Part shown: one piece after another, positions 1 through 11,434 of the stretch
How positions within the stretch are numbered: position 1 is the first letter of the stretch
Layout: each line of letters begins with the position of its first letter
DNA from: an uncultured Asticcacaulis sp.
GTDB lineage: Bacteria; Pseudomonadota; Alphaproteobacteria; Caulobacterales; Caulobacteraceae
NCBI GenBank assembly: GCA_936940865.1
Contig: CAKZJB010000222.1
Location: 1 to 44,793, forward strand
DNA length: 44,793 nucleotides
Direction: 5' to 3'
Notes under the pieces: generated by a model
Told to the model about the DNA's origin: nothing
Seen by the model: only the letters and a program-made list of their open reading frames with translations
The model's database searches: none
Translations under genes and position numbers: made by a program

Positions 1-1
1 A

Positions 2-130
2 ATCCGGACTCAAATGGAATCCTCAATCAGAGTCACCACTTATTGCCGTTGGTATAAGATTGGCTTCGTTCCGGTCGAATGCAAAGTCGGCGGGGAGCCG
101 ACCTCGGAATTGGCGGAGGCGATTTGGTAA
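2..130 (+). CDS. Possible C-terminal fragment of an unidentified protein
   Basis: One frame is open from the left window edge to a TAA at 128-130 and encodes about 42 residues ending in Glu-Ala-Ile-Trp. It converges on nadC. No family is recognised and no start can be fixed: an internal ATG at 14 would give only 38 residues. It may be the tail of a gene that lies mostly outside the window, or chance. Positions 131-182 hold nothing recognisable. Confidence 0.22.
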   Translation: MRTQMESSIRVTTYCRWYKIGFVPVECKVGGEPTSELAEAIW

Positions 131-182
131 TTCATCGCGACGCGCTTCCCCTGACGACCTTTACCCGCATCGCAGACATCGC

Positions 183-1031
183 TTAGACCGCATCGAGCCC
201 GATGTCGAAATTGGGCGCCGAATGCGTCAGCGCGCCCACCGAGATGACGTCGACGCCGGTTTCGGCAATGGCGCGCACCGTGTCGAGATTCACGCCGCCC
301 GAGGCTTCGAGGATCGTCTTGCCCGCCGCCAGTTTCACGGCCTCGGCGTACATGTCGAGGGTAAAGTTGTCGAGCAGCAGGACGTCCGGCTTATAGGGCA
401 GGGCCTCTTTCAACTGGGCGATGGAATCGACTTCGATCTCGATCTTCATGGTATGGCCGACGCCGGCGCGTGCGCGCTCCATGGCGGTCGAGACGCCGCC
501 GCAGATGGCGATATGGTTGTCCTTGATCAGGATGGCGTCGTCGAGACCATAGCGGTGATTGTGGCCGCCGCCGCACTTGACCGCGTGCTTTTGGAGGGCC
601 CGCAGGTTGGGCAGGGTCTTGCGGGTACAGGCGATCTTGGTCTTGAGGCCGTCGACGGTGGCGACGTATTTCGCCGTCAGGGTCGCGATGCCCGACAGGT
701 GGCACAACAGGTTAAGGGCCACGCGCTCGGCGGCCAGTATGGCGCGTGCCTTGCCTTCGACCCGCGCCAGGACGTCGCCGGGATTGACGGCGCTGCCATC
801 GGGCAACAGGGTTTCGAAGCGCACCTGCGGGTCCATCATGGTGCAGGCCAGGCGGGCGCAGTCGATACCGGCGGATACTCCGGCTTCGCGGGCCCTGAAC
901 TCGGCCTTGAAGCGCGCCTTGGGCTGGATGACGGCCGAGGCGGTGACGTCTCCCGCCAGCCCAAGGTCTTCCTTGAGGGCGTCGCGGACGACGGGCTCGA
1001 TCAGCAGGTCAGGCAGTCCGGTGATAAACAT
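183..1031 (-). CDS. nadC: Nicotinate-nucleotide diphosphorylase (carboxylating), quinolinate phosphoribosyltransferase
   Basis: Cytoplasmic enzyme that joins quinolinate and PRPP to give nicotinate mononucleotide, CO2 and PPi, the third step of de novo NAD synthesis. The 282-residue protein has the usual family length. It carries the QPRTase core with Arg-Lys-Thr followed by the Lys-x-Ala-Val-x-Cys-Gly-Gly-Gly segment and Asn-His-Arg, then the alpha/beta barrel motifs Glu-Ile-Glu-Val-Asp, Leu-Leu-Asp-Asn-Phe, Glu-Ala-Ser-Gly-Gly and Ile-Ser-Val-Gly-Ala near the C-terminus. The ATG at 1031 is chosen because homology begins there; a longer open frame upstream is only the shadow of nadB. Its start overlaps the end of nadB by 31 bp, so the two are probably translationally coupled. 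It is the last gene of nadABC. Confidence 0.95.
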   Translation of the reverse strand: MFITGLPDLLIEPVVRDALKEDLGLAGDVTASAVIQPKARFKAEFRAREAGVSAGIDCARLACTMMDPQVRFETLLPDGSAVNPGDVLARVEGKARAILAAERVALNLLCHLSGIATLTAKYVATVDGLKTKIACTRKTLPNLRALQKHAVKCGGGHNHRYGLDDAILIKDNHIAICGGVSTAMERARAGVGHTMKIEIEVDSIAQLKEALPYKPDVLLLDNFTLDMYAEAVKLAAGKTILEASGGVNLDTVRAIAETGVDVISVGALTHSAPNFDIGLDAV

Positions 1032-2563
1032 GGCGTTTCCCCTTGGTTCACACGCTTTACGATCTCCGCCCAGCGGACGAAGGTGCGTTCGCCCTTCGCG
1101 TCCGTCTGCGGATAGTCGCTGCGGTAATGAGAACCGCGACTCTCGTGCCGTTGCAAGGCGCATTCTGCAACAAGTCGCGCGCTTACCAGCGCCAATGCGC
1201 CCGGGGCCTTCATTTCGAGGCCGTCGATCAGGGATATGAGCGCCTTCAGGCCGGCGTCGTCGCGCACCAGGCCGGCATGACGGCTCATGGCTTCGCGGAG
1301 GGCGCGCAGGTCGGCGTCGGACAGGCGGCCGGGCAGGGCGGGCAGAACGGCGTCCTCGACCGTTTCGACGCGGCCGAGGTCGCGCAGTTGCATGCCCACG
1401 CGCTCGCCGAAGGCCGCGGCTTCGAGCAGCGAATTCGACGCCAGCCGGTTGGCGCCGTGCACGCCGGTCGATGCGCATTCGCCGGCGGCATAGAGTCCTT
1501 TCAGCGAGGTGCGGCCGAAGATGTCGGTGGCGACGCCGCCCATGTGATAGTGCGCCGCCGGGGCGACCGGCATGGGCTGGATGCGCGGGTCAACGCCGTT
1601 GTCCATGCACGAGGCGAAGACGGTGGGGAATTCGTCCGGAAAATGCGCGCCGACGGCCTTGGTGGCATCCAGGAACGCGCCCCGCCCCGACATCTTCGCC
1701 TTGTGGACGGCGCGGGCGACGATATCGCGCGGCGCCAGTTCGCCGTCGGGATGGTCTTCCAGCACGAAGCGCACGCCGTTTTTGTCGATCAGCGTCGCGC
1801 CTTCGCCGCGCAGCGCTTCGGTCGCCAGCGGCGCCGGGTCGCGGCCGAAATCGAGCGCGGTGGGGTGAAACTGGACGAATTCCGGGTCGGCGATGACGGC
1901 GCCGGCCAAGGCGGCCATGGCCATGCCTTCGCCGCGCAAGGCGGCAGGGTTGGTCGTGACGGCGAACAGGCCGCCAAGGCCGCCGCTGGCCAGCACCACG
2001 GCCGACGCATAGACGGCGACACGGCGGCCGTCATGTTCGACAACGGCGCCGATGACGGCGCCTTGCCTGCCGGTGATCAGGCCGAGCGCGAAAGCGGGTT
2101 CCCAGATTTCGATGTGGGGCGCTGCCAGGGCCTTGGCGGCCACGGCCTCCAGGATGGCCTTGCCGGCGAGATCCCCGCCGACGCGCGCGACACGGGCGCG
2201 GCCGTGGGCGGCTTCGCGATTGAGGACGAAGCCGCCGTCGGGCGTATGATCGAACGGCGCGCCCATGGCGTCCAGGGCGCGGACCACGTCGGGTCCCATT
2301 TCGGTCAGGGTTTTGGCGGCCAGCGGATCGACGATTCCCGCGCCGGCGGCGACGGTGTCGCGTTCGTGCTCGGCAGGCGAATCTTCACTCGACAGGGCGG
2401 CGGCGATCCCGCCCTGCGCCCAGGCCGACGAACAGGCCTTGCCGAGCGCGACAGGCGCCAGCACCAGCACATTGGCGGGCGCGGCGTGCAGCGCCACCGA
2501 CAGCCCGGCCAGGCCGGCGCCAATGACAAGGGGACCGTTGTGGATATAGGTTTCAAGGGCCAT
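1001..2563 (-). CDS. nadB: L-aspartate oxidase
   Basis: FAD enzyme that oxidises L-aspartate to iminoaspartate, the substrate NadA condenses with dihydroxyacetone phosphate. The 520 residues begin with the FAD-binding GxGxxG (Gly-Ala-Gly-Leu-Ala-Gly, about residues 16-21). They continue with the succinate dehydrogenase/fumarate reductase flavoprotein fold, including the Ala-Gln-Gly-Gly-Ile segment, the His-Tyr-His-Met-Gly-Gly active-site stretch and the family signature His-Gly-Ala-Asn-Arg-Leu-Ala-Ser-Asn-Ser-Leu. A good ribosome-binding site (CAGGAGGC) precedes the ATG. Middle gene of nadABC: it lies 44 bp downstream of nadA and overlaps nadC. Confidence 0.95.
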   Translation of the reverse strand: MALETYIHNGPLVIGAGLAGLSVALHAAPANVLVLAPVALGKACSSAWAQGGIAAALSSEDSPAEHERDTVAAGAGIVDPLAAKTLTEMGPDVVRALDAMGAPFDHTPDGGFVLNREAAHGRARVARVGGDLAGKAILEAVAAKALAAPHIEIWEPAFALGLITGRQGAVIGAVVEHDGRRVAVYASAVVLASGGLGGLFAVTTNPAALRGEGMAMAALAGAVIADPEFVQFHPTALDFGRDPAPLATEALRGEGATLIDKNGVRFVLEDHPDGELAPRDIVARAVHKAKMSGRGAFLDATKAVGAHFPDEFPTVFASCMDNGVDPRIQPMPVAPAAHYHMGGVATDIFGRTSLKGLYAAGECASTGVHGANRLASNSLLEAAAFGERVGMQLRDLGRVETVEDAVLPALPGRLSDADLRALREAMSRHAGLVRDDAGLKALISLIDGLEMKAPGALALVSARLVAECALQRHESRGSHYRSDYPQTDAKGERTFVRWAEIVKRVNQGETPCLSPDCLTC

Positions 2564-2581
2564 GCCAGGCCTCCTGTGACA

Positions 2582-2599
2582 TCCGCCCCGAAAGGCGGA
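2582..2599 (-). other. Intercistronic hairpin between nadA and nadB
   Basis: TCCGCC and GGCGGA form a 6-bp stem around a 6-nt loop, just upstream of the nadB ribosome-binding site. There is no U-tract on the operon side, so it is not an intrinsic terminator for nadA. It might stabilise the 3' end of nadA or modulate nadB translation; that is inference. Confidence 0.4.
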
Positions 2600-2607
2600 C
2601 TGAAAAA

Positions 2608-3729
2608 TTAGCTAATCATCTCGACGTCGACATGGTGCCGCGCCTTGACCATGTCGTAGCGCGCGGGCGTCGTGGTCGGCGGCATGTCGATCATCCGCTG
2701 TACGGCCAGCGCCGCGCGCGGGATGATGGTGGGATCGACCGTGACCTCGTGCTGGCGCTTTACCAGGCTGTCATAGATGCCTTGCAGGGTGATGCGCTTC
2801 ATGTGCGGGCAAAGGTTGCACGGCCGCAGGAATTCGACGCCCGGCGCGTCGGCCGTGACATTGTCCGACATCGAGCATTCGGTGATCAGCACGACCTGCT
2901 TGGCGCCCGATCTGGTTACGAAATCCCCCATGGCGGTGGTCGAGCCGGTGAAGTCCGAGGCCGCGATGACCTCCGGCGGACATTCGGGGTGCGCCAGCAC
3001 GACCGCGCCCGGATAGGCGGCGCGGACCTCGGCGATGTCGTCGGCGTCGAAGCGCTCATGCACCTCGCAGGCGCCAGCCCAGGCGATGATCTTGATATCG
3101 GTCTGCCGCGCCACGTTTTTGGCCAGGAACTGGTCGGGGATCAGGATGACTTGCTGAGTGCCCCATTCCTTCGCCGCCCATTCGACGACCTGGACGGCGT
3201 TGGCCGAGGTACAGCAGATATCGGTTTCGGCCTTCACGTCAGCCGTCGTGTTGACGTAGGTGACAACGGGCACGCCGGGATAGCGCTGCTTGATCAGGCG
3301 CACGTCGGCGCCCGTGATGCTCGACGCCAGCGAACAGCCGGCGCGCAGATCGGGGATCAGCACGGTCTTTTCGGGCGCCAGAATCTTGGACGTCTCGGCC
3401 ATGAAGTGCACGCCGCCCTGGACGATGATTTCGGCGTCGGACTTGGCGGCCTCGCGCGCCAGGCCCAAACTGTCGCCGACATAGTCGCCGACGCCATGGA
3501 AAATGTCGGGCGTCATGTAGTTGTGCGCCAGGATGACGGCGTTCATATCCTTCTTCAGGCGGTTGATCTCGTGGATCAGCGGCGCCTGGAGTTGCCATTC
3601 CAGCGGTGACACCTTCGTCTTCAGCTTGTCGTAGATCGGCGCAGTCGCGGCCTCGACCTCCGGCGTGAAGGCCAGCGGCGGCCCGGCGTCCGCCTTGGGC
3701 GCGTCCAGAGTGATGGCGGTGTGCGGCAT
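2608..3729 (-). CDS. nadA: Quinolinate synthase, 4Fe-4S
   Basis: Condenses iminoaspartate with dihydroxyacetone phosphate to quinolinate, the second step of de novo NAD synthesis. The 373-residue protein has the three NadA repeats and the three cysteine regions that bind the 4Fe-4S cluster: Cys-Ser-Leu-Ala in the first third, His-Pro-Glu-Cys-Pro in the middle and Cys-Asn-Leu-Cys-Pro-His-Met-Lys near the end. The frame stays open to 3792, but the ATG at 3729 is preferred: it has an AGGAG about 6 bases upstream, and the extra residues would be translated from a palindromic repeat. First gene of nadABC. The palindrome at 3846-3868 is a likely control site. Confidence 0.95.
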   Translation of the reverse strand: MPHTAITLDAPKADAGPPLAFTPEVEAATAPIYDKLKTKVSPLEWQLQAPLIHEINRLKKDMNAVILAHNYMTPDIFHGVGDYVGDSLGLAREAAKSDAEIIVQGGVHFMAETSKILAPEKTVLIPDLRAGCSLASSITGADVRLIKQRYPGVPVVTYVNTTADVKAETDICCTSANAVQVVEWAAKEWGTQQVILIPDQFLAKNVARQTDIKIIAWAGACEVHERFDADDIAEVRAAYPGAVVLAHPECPPEVIAASDFTGSTTAMGDFVTRSGAKQVVLITECSMSDNVTADAPGVEFLRPCNLCPHMKRITLQGIYDSLVKRQHEVTVDPTIIPRAALAVQRMIDMPPTTTPARYDMVKARHHVDVEMIS

Positions 3730-3743
3730 GCGCGTCTCCTGGG

Positions 3744-3787
3744 GCGCATCCCGAAAAGCGTGACGCACTTTTCGGATTAAGATGCGC
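3744..3787. repeat. Alphaproteobacterial-type intergenic palindrome
   Basis: GCGCATC plus CCGAAAAG on the left mirrors CTTTTCGG plus GATGCGC on the right, with 9 bases at the centre and a 5-base insertion (ATTAA) in the right arm. The arms CGAAAAG and CTTTTCGG flanked by GATGCGC resemble dispersed palindromes common between genes of many Alphaproteobacteria. It lies in the nadA 5' untranslated region, 15 bp from the start codon, so it could form a stem-loop in the leader. Family assignment is from memory. Confidence 0.55.
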
Positions 3788-3845
3788 GACAAAACAAATC
3801 CCGAGCATCACGCCTCGTTTCCGTCCGTATCCGGAGTGGTGGAGG

Positions 3846-3868
3846 CTTATGCTCAAATTTAGCATAAG
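3846..3868. promoter_or_regulatory. Candidate nadABC operator (perfect 8-bp inverted repeat)
   Basis: CTTATGCT and AGCATAAG are perfect 8-bp arms around a 7-base AT-rich spacer. Reading toward nadA, TTGCAT and TATTTT lie just upstream with a 16-base gap, so the palindrome would sit at the transcription start, where a repressor would act. NAD synthesis operons of Alphaproteobacteria are known to be controlled by the repressor NadQ at palindromic sites with an ATGCTC-type core; the match to NadQ is inferred from memory. No regulator gene is in the window. Confidence 0.55.
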
Positions 3869-3990
3869 GTAGCTTTAAAATAGACCCATAACGCGGGGAT
3901 GCAAGAGGCATTGTGCCGAAAGCGATCACATATTTTGTCATAATCCGGCTGGATCGTGTCTTGCGGCGGTACCGGATGGCCTTGATGAGC

Positions 3991-4013
3991 CGGATTCCAC
4001 AGGACGGAATCCG
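3991..4013. promoter_or_regulatory. Inverted repeat upstream of dps
   Basis: CGGATTCC and GGAATCCG form perfect 8-bp arms around a 7-base spacer, about 70 bp before the dps start. It may be an operator or a leader hairpin. TTGAAT at 4021 followed by CATATC 16 bases later is a weak promoter candidate downstream of it. No known regulator motif is recognised. Confidence 0.35.
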
Positions 4014-4081
4014 ATCCCCCTTGAATCCTTACAACCGCTTATCATATCCGGGTTTGCCAACTTTTGAGAGGAGCCGGCACC

Positions 4082-4549
4082 ATGGCTGCAGCAGCGAAAA
4101 CCGCGGATACCGACAAGGGCGTCGCCCACGAACTGTCGAAGGTCCTGGCCGACAGTTTCACCATCTACCAGAAGACTCACGGCTATCACTGGAACGTTCG
4201 CGGCCCCAACTTTCGCGGCCTGCACCTGCTGCTGGAAGAGCAGTACAACGAAATCTGGACGGCCATCGACGAAATCGCCGAGCGCATCCGCGCGCTCGAC
4301 CAGTTCGCCCCCATGGGGCACGGCGCCCTCGGCAACCTGACCTCGATCAAGGACGGCGATCCGGCCCTTTCGGCCAGGGACATGCTGAAGGACCTGCTCG
4401 ACGGCCAGGAAGTGACGATCGCCACGCTGAAGCGTGCGGCGCAAGTTGCCGACGAGGCCGGCGACATCTCGACCAACGACCTGTGCACCCAGCGCATCAC
4501 GGCGCACGAAAAGCACCGCTGGATGCTGAAGGCCAGCCTGGAGGCCTAG
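4082..4549 (+). CDS. dps: Dps family DNA-binding ferritin-like protein
   Basis: Forms a hollow dodecamer that oxidises and stores iron and shields DNA during starvation and peroxide stress. The 155 residues make the four-helix Dps fold. The inter-subunit ferroxidase ligands are visible: His36 in the His-Trp-Asn-Val segment, His48, Asp63 and Glu67 in Asp-Glu-Ile-Ala-Glu. The short N-terminus has only a few Lys residues. The ATG at 4082 is chosen over an upstream in-frame start at 4064 because GAGAGGAG lies about 8 bases before it. It is followed by a strong intrinsic terminator, so it is probably monocistronic. Confidence 0.93.
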   Translation: MAAAAKTADTDKGVAHELSKVLADSFTIYQKTHGYHWNVRGPNFRGLHLLLEEQYNEIWTAIDEIAERIRALDQFAPMGHGALGNLTSIKDGDPALSARDMLKDLLDGQEVTIATLKRAAQVADEAGDISTNDLCTQRITAHEKHRWMLKASLEA

Positions 4550-4572
4550 GCGCTCCGGGTACGAATGCATAA

Positions 4573-4599
4573 GGCCGGTGGTGTTCCGCCGGCCTTTTT
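4573..4599 (+). terminator. Intrinsic terminator after dps
   Basis: A 9-bp stem with one G-U pair (GGCCGGTGG with CCGCCGGCC), a TGTT loop and then five T. It ends only 13 bases before the arfB start codon. Confidence 0.85.
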
Positions 4600-4612
4600 G
4601 CTATGCGCGCAC

Positions 4613-5044
4613 ATGGTCTTCATCACGCCGAAAATCAGCGTTCCCGACGACGAACTGCACGAAAGCTTCGTGCGGGCCTCGGGGGCTGGCGGCCAGAACG
4701 TCAACAAGGTGTCGAGCGCGGTCGAGCTGCGCTTTTCGATCGCCAACAACTGGACCATCCCCTACGACGTCAAGCAGCGCCTGACCAAGCTGGGCGGGCG
4801 CCGCGTGACGACCGAAGGCGAACTGGTGCTGTTCGTCCAGGTCCACCGCACCCAGGAGATGAACCGAAAGGCGGCGCTGGAGCGTTTCGTCGAACTGGTG
4901 CGCAAGGCCGCCGAACCGCCGCCTCCGCCGCGCATCAAGACGAAGCCCACCAAGGGGGGCGTGCGCCGGCGTCTTGAAGGCAAGGCCATCCGGTCGACGA
5001 TCAAGAGCAACCGCGGCAAGGTGTCGGGCGAAGATGAGGATTGA
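4613..5044 (+). CDS. arfB: Alternative ribosome-rescue factor, peptidyl-tRNA hydrolase ArfB
   Basis: Releases peptides from ribosomes stalled on mRNAs without a stop codon. The 143-residue protein has the class I release-factor catalytic loop Gly-Gly-Gln at residues 26-28 in the context Ser-Gly-Ala-Gly-Gly-Gln-Asn-Val-Asn-Lys. It lacks stop-codon recognition domains and ends in the basic Lys/Arg-rich tail that enters the empty mRNA channel. The ATG at 4613 is chosen because homology starts there; the longer frame from 4565 would run through the dps terminator stem. No clear Shine-Dalgarno is visible in the 13 bases after the terminator. Its last 11 bases overlap the downstream acetyltransferase gene. 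Confidence 0.92.
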   Translation: MVFITPKISVPDDELHESFVRASGAGGQNVNKVSSAVELRFSIANNWTIPYDVKQRLTKLGGRRVTTEGELVLFVQVHRTQEMNRKAALERFVELVRKAAEPPPPPRIKTKPTKGGVRRRLEGKAIRSTIKSNRGKVSGEDED

Positions 5045-5540
5045 CATCCGCGACGGGCACCTCGGTGATTTCGAGGCGCTTCTCAACCTCTACCGTGAGG
5101 TGGCGGCCGTGCCCGGCGGCCTGCTGCGCCGCGAGGCCGAGATTACGCCCGACTATATCCGATATTTCGTCGAGCACGCCCGGGCGCGCGGACTCTCCGT
5201 TGTGGCGGTCGACGAAGATCGTCACGTCGTCGGCGAACTGCATGGCTGGGTGCCGAATATCCGCCAGCTTCTCCACGTCATGAGCGACCTGACCATCGCC
5301 GTCTCGCCGCGGGCCCAGGGGCAGGGCGTGGGGCGCCGCCTCTTCGAGGGCTTTCTCGCGCGTGTCCGCGAACGGTTCTCCGGCGTCGAACGCGTCGAGC
5401 TGTTCTGCCGCTCCGACAACGCGCGTGCGGTCGCGCTTTATAAATCGCTGGGCTTTATCGAGGAGGGGCGGCTGGTCGGCCGGGTCAGGGACGAGCGCGG
5501 ATTTGTCGCCGACGACCTGATTATGACGCTGCGTTTCTGA
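5034..5540 (+). CDS. GNAT family N-acetyltransferase
   Basis: 168-residue single-domain acyl-CoA N-acyltransferase. The acetyl-CoA pyrophosphate loop is visible as Gln-Gly-Gln-Gly-Val-Gly-Arg-Arg-Leu. The late-domain pattern Asn-Ala-x-Ala-x-x-Leu-Tyr-x-x-Leu-Gly-Phe follows, as in RimI-like enzymes. The substrate cannot be told from sequence. The ATG at 5034 lies inside the end of arfB, which suggests coupled translation. Its 3' end overlaps the convergent glycosyltransferase gene by 20 bp. Confidence 0.85.
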   Translation: MRIDIRDGHLGDFEALLNLYREVAAVPGGLLRREAEITPDYIRYFVEHARARGLSVVAVDEDRHVVGELHGWVPNIRQLLHVMSDLTIAVSPRAQGQGVGRRLFEGFLARVRERFSGVERVELFCRSDNARAVALYKSLGFIEEGRLVGRVRDERGFVADDLIMTLRF

Positions 5541-6624
5541 GCAGCTTGCCCCGCAAAATCACCCAGCCGATGCTGAGCATGACGGCGATGGCGGCCAGCA
5601 CGGGAAAACGCAGGTCGACGCCGATGGCGTTGCCGTAGAAGCGGGCGATTACGCCGGCCGCGGAAGACAGGGCGCACAGAGCCCAGACGCGCAGGGCCAG
5701 CTTTCCGTGGCTGGGGTCGCGGTGCTGCAGCCACAACTGATAAAGGTGTTCCTTGTGCGGCCTTAGCAGGTTCTGGCGGCGGCGCGCCCTGACGATCAGG
5801 GTCAGCACGACGTCGACGAACAAAGGCGCCAGGAGGTAGCCGCCGAGCCAGACGGATGCGATGCTGTAGGTCTTGACCTGGAGGCAGGCGCCGGTGACCA
5901 GCGCGCCGCCGAACAGGGCGCCGGAATCGCCCTGGAAGACGCGGTTGAGCGGCAGGTTGAGCGGCAGGAAGCCCAGTTGCGCGCCGGCGGCGCAGACCCA
6001 TACCACCAGCGGCACGCCGAGATACCAGGCCAGGGGCGCAGCCGGAGCCACGGCCAGCGCCAGGCCGGCGATGACGATGAGGGCGATGCTCTGGGTCCCA
6101 ACCGCCAGGCCGTTCGAGCCATCCATGAAGTTGATGGCATTGATGCCCAGCAGCAGCCATGCCGCGCTGCCCAGCAAGCCGAGCGGCGGCCACACGGGCA
6201 CTGACAGACCGAAGCCGAAGGAGAGCGAGGTGACGCGATAGAACAGGGCGAACACAAGACACAGCGCGATCTGGAACAGCAATCGCGCCCTGGCCGGCAG
6301 GCCGAAGACGTCGTCTATCCCGCCCGACAGGCCCATCAGGGCGGCGAAACCGAACAGCAGCAGACCATCCTGGCCCGGTCCCGGAATCTGCGACCGCCAG
6401 GTCCACAGGATGACGGCCAGTGGAATGGCGGTCGCGGTGATGACCGCCATGCCGCCGCTGGTCGGCGTGGGGTTTGAGTGCAGCCCGCGCGCCCGCGGGG
6501 CGTCGACGGGGCCGCACCGGACGACCAGCAGCCCCAGCAGCAGCGCCAGGACAAAAGCAGCGAAAAAGCCGCCGGCGAGGATCGCCGGCGGCACAAGCCA
6601 TTCGTGAGGCATGAAAGAGGCCAC
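5521..6624 (-). CDS. WecA/WbpL-like polyprenyl-phosphate N-acetylhexosamine-1-phosphate transferase
   Basis: Integral membrane enzyme predicted to move a sugar-1-phosphate from a UDP-sugar to undecaprenyl phosphate, starting a surface polysaccharide or O-antigen. The 367 residues have about ten membrane segments. MraY/WecA motifs are present: Asp-Asp at 104-105, Asn-Phe-Met-Asp-Gly at 165-169, Gly-Asp-Ser-Gly at 232-235 and His290-x-x-His293 in a Pro-His-Lys-Glu-His-Leu-Tyr-Gln loop that is closer to WbpL/WecA than to MraY. The first possible start is GTG at 6624; an ATG at 6612 is as likely and neither has a strong ribosome-binding site. It begins 12 bp after the aspartate aminotransferase gene on the same strand. 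The sugar specificity is unknown. Confidence 0.85.
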   Translation of the reverse strand: MASFMPHEWLVPPAILAGGFFAAFVLALLLGLLVVRCGPVDAPRARGLHSNPTPTSGGMAVITATAIPLAVILWTWRSQIPGPGQDGLLLFGFAALMGLSGGIDDVFGLPARARLLFQIALCLVFALFYRVTSLSFGFGLSVPVWPPLGLLGSAAWLLLGINAINFMDGSNGLAVGTQSIALIVIAGLALAVAPAAPLAWYLGVPLVVWVCAAGAQLGFLPLNLPLNRVFQGDSGALFGGALVTGACLQVKTYSIASVWLGGYLLAPLFVDVVLTLIVRARRRQNLLRPHKEHLYQLWLQHRDPSHGKLALRVWALCALSSAAGVIARFYGNAIGVDLRFPVLAAIAVMLSIGWVILRGKLLRNAAS

Positions 6625-6636
6625 CGAAGTCCGCGC

Positions 6637-10125
<3,489 letters not shown>

Positions 10126-10246
10126 TAGGATGTAACCTGTCCCTGAGTCGTCGCGTAAACGACATATAGCCGACACGGGACACCGGTAACGATAGGCAAG
10201 ATAACCAGAGAGTTTTCCGGCCCGGGACGGGCAAAGGAAGTCAAGC

Positions 10247-11434
10247 GTGCCTTACGGGGACAACAAGCATTTCGAGCACCTGAAACTGCCCGTTACATGG
10301 GCAGTGATGGGCATCGTCGTCGTGGTCAGCATCATCGCCGCGCTCATGTTCCTGGGCGACCGGCGCGAAGAGGTCGACGGCAAGTCCTTCGGCGACCGGT
10401 CGGGTTTCGACAGCGCCGCCGAACCCGCCAATGCCGTCCTGTCGACGCCGGTCCATGTGGTCGGCGCGGGGACGTCCTGGCTCGACGACTATCTTTTCGC
10501 CGTGCGCGAAAACCGCATCCTGAAGAAAAAGGTGGCGGAGCTTTCGCAGTACAAGGACGCCTATCTCGAGATGAAGGACATCAACACGCGCTATGAGGCG
10601 CTGTTGAACCTGCGCACCGAGCCGCCGGTCGAAACCGTGACGGCGCGGTCGGTTTCGGTGGCGCGCGGTCCGTTCAACAACAACCGCCTGATCGACGCCG
10701 GCTCGGACAAGAAGATCGCCTTCGGCAATCCCGTCATCACCGATCAGGGCCTTGTCGGCCGTATCGTGGGCGTCAGTCCGCACGTCGCGCGCGTCCTGAT
10801 GGTCACCGACGTCAACAGTCACGTGCCGATCATGGTCATGCGCACCGATGCGCGCGCCATGATGGACGGCGATGGCGGCGGCTATCCAAAGCTCGATTGG
10901 GTGCGCGGCAAGGACTCGGTGCGCAAGGGCGACCAGATCCTGACCTCGGGCGACGGCGGCATCTTCCCGCGCGGCCTGCCCGTCGGCGAGGCCGTGCAGG
11001 GCATAGACGGCGGCTGGCGCGTGCGCCTCTATGCCGACCGCGCCCCGATCGATTTCGTCAAGGTTTTGCTGTTCAAGGATTTCTCGCAGCTTCCCAATGC
11101 CGAGAGCCTGTTGCGGTCGCCGCCGGTCAACCAGGTGCTGCCGGCGCCGGTCATGCCCAAGGTGGCAGCCAACACGTCGGGCGCATCGGCCTCGGCCGCC
11201 AGCGGGACTGCGTCGGCCTCCGCGGCGTCTGCGTCCGCCAGGCCGGTCGCTGCCAGTGTCTCGTCCTCCTCCGCGGCCAAGCCGGCCACGGCCAAGCCTG
11301 CTACGGCGAAGCCGGCCACGCCCAAGCCGGCCAGGCCCGCCGCTTCCTCCTCTTCGGCGGCGCCGGTCGCCGGCGATCTTAAGCCCTTCACGCCGCCATC
11401 GACGACCTCTTCCGCGGGAGGCGGCGCCCGATGA
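10247..11434 (+). CDS. mreC: Rod-shape-determining protein MreC
   Basis: Bitopic periplasmic scaffold that binds PBP2 and MreD and activates cell-wall elongation. It starts with GTG, preceded by AAAGGAAG. The 395 residues have one membrane segment near 18-38, a coiled coil near 85-115, and the beta-rich MreC core ending about 285. The last 100 residues are low-complexity Ala/Ser/Pro/Lys, with Lys-Pro-Ala-Thr-Ala repeated; such tails vary widely among alphaproteobacterial MreC proteins. Its stop overlaps the mreD start as ATGA. Confidence 0.93.
   Translation: MPYGDNKHFEHLKLPVTWAVMGIVVVVSIIAALMFLGDRREEVDGKSFGDRSGFDSAAEPANAVLSTPVHVVGAGTSWLDDYLFAVRENRILKKKVAELSQYKDAYLEMKDINTRYEALLNLRTEPPVETVTARSVSVARGPFNNNRLIDAGSDKKIAFGNPVITDQGLVGRIVGVSPHVARVLMVTDVNSHVPIMVMRTDARAMMDGDGGGYPKLDWVRGKDSVRKGDQILTSGDGGIFPRGLPVGEAVQGIDGGWRVRLYADRAPIDFVKVLLFKDFSQLPNAESLLRSPPVNQVLPAPVMPKVAANTSGASASAASGTASASAASASARPVAASVSSSSAAKPATAKPATAKPATPKPARPAASSSSAAPVAGDLKPFTPPSTTSSAGGGAR

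Noticed and set aside
1032-1478. N-terminal extension of nadC
   Set aside because: The extra 149 residues overlap nadB coding sequence and are Arg/Pro-rich noise; QPRTase homology begins at the ATG at 1031.
1043-2611. A 522-codon plus-strand frame opposite nadB
   Set aside because: Shadow of nadB; low-complexity Gly/Arg/Asp-rich translation, no family motifs.
11280-11335. Short GCC-AAG-CCG-type direct repeats
   Set aside because: These are the coding repeats of the MreC Lys-Pro-Ala-Thr tail, not an independent DNA element.
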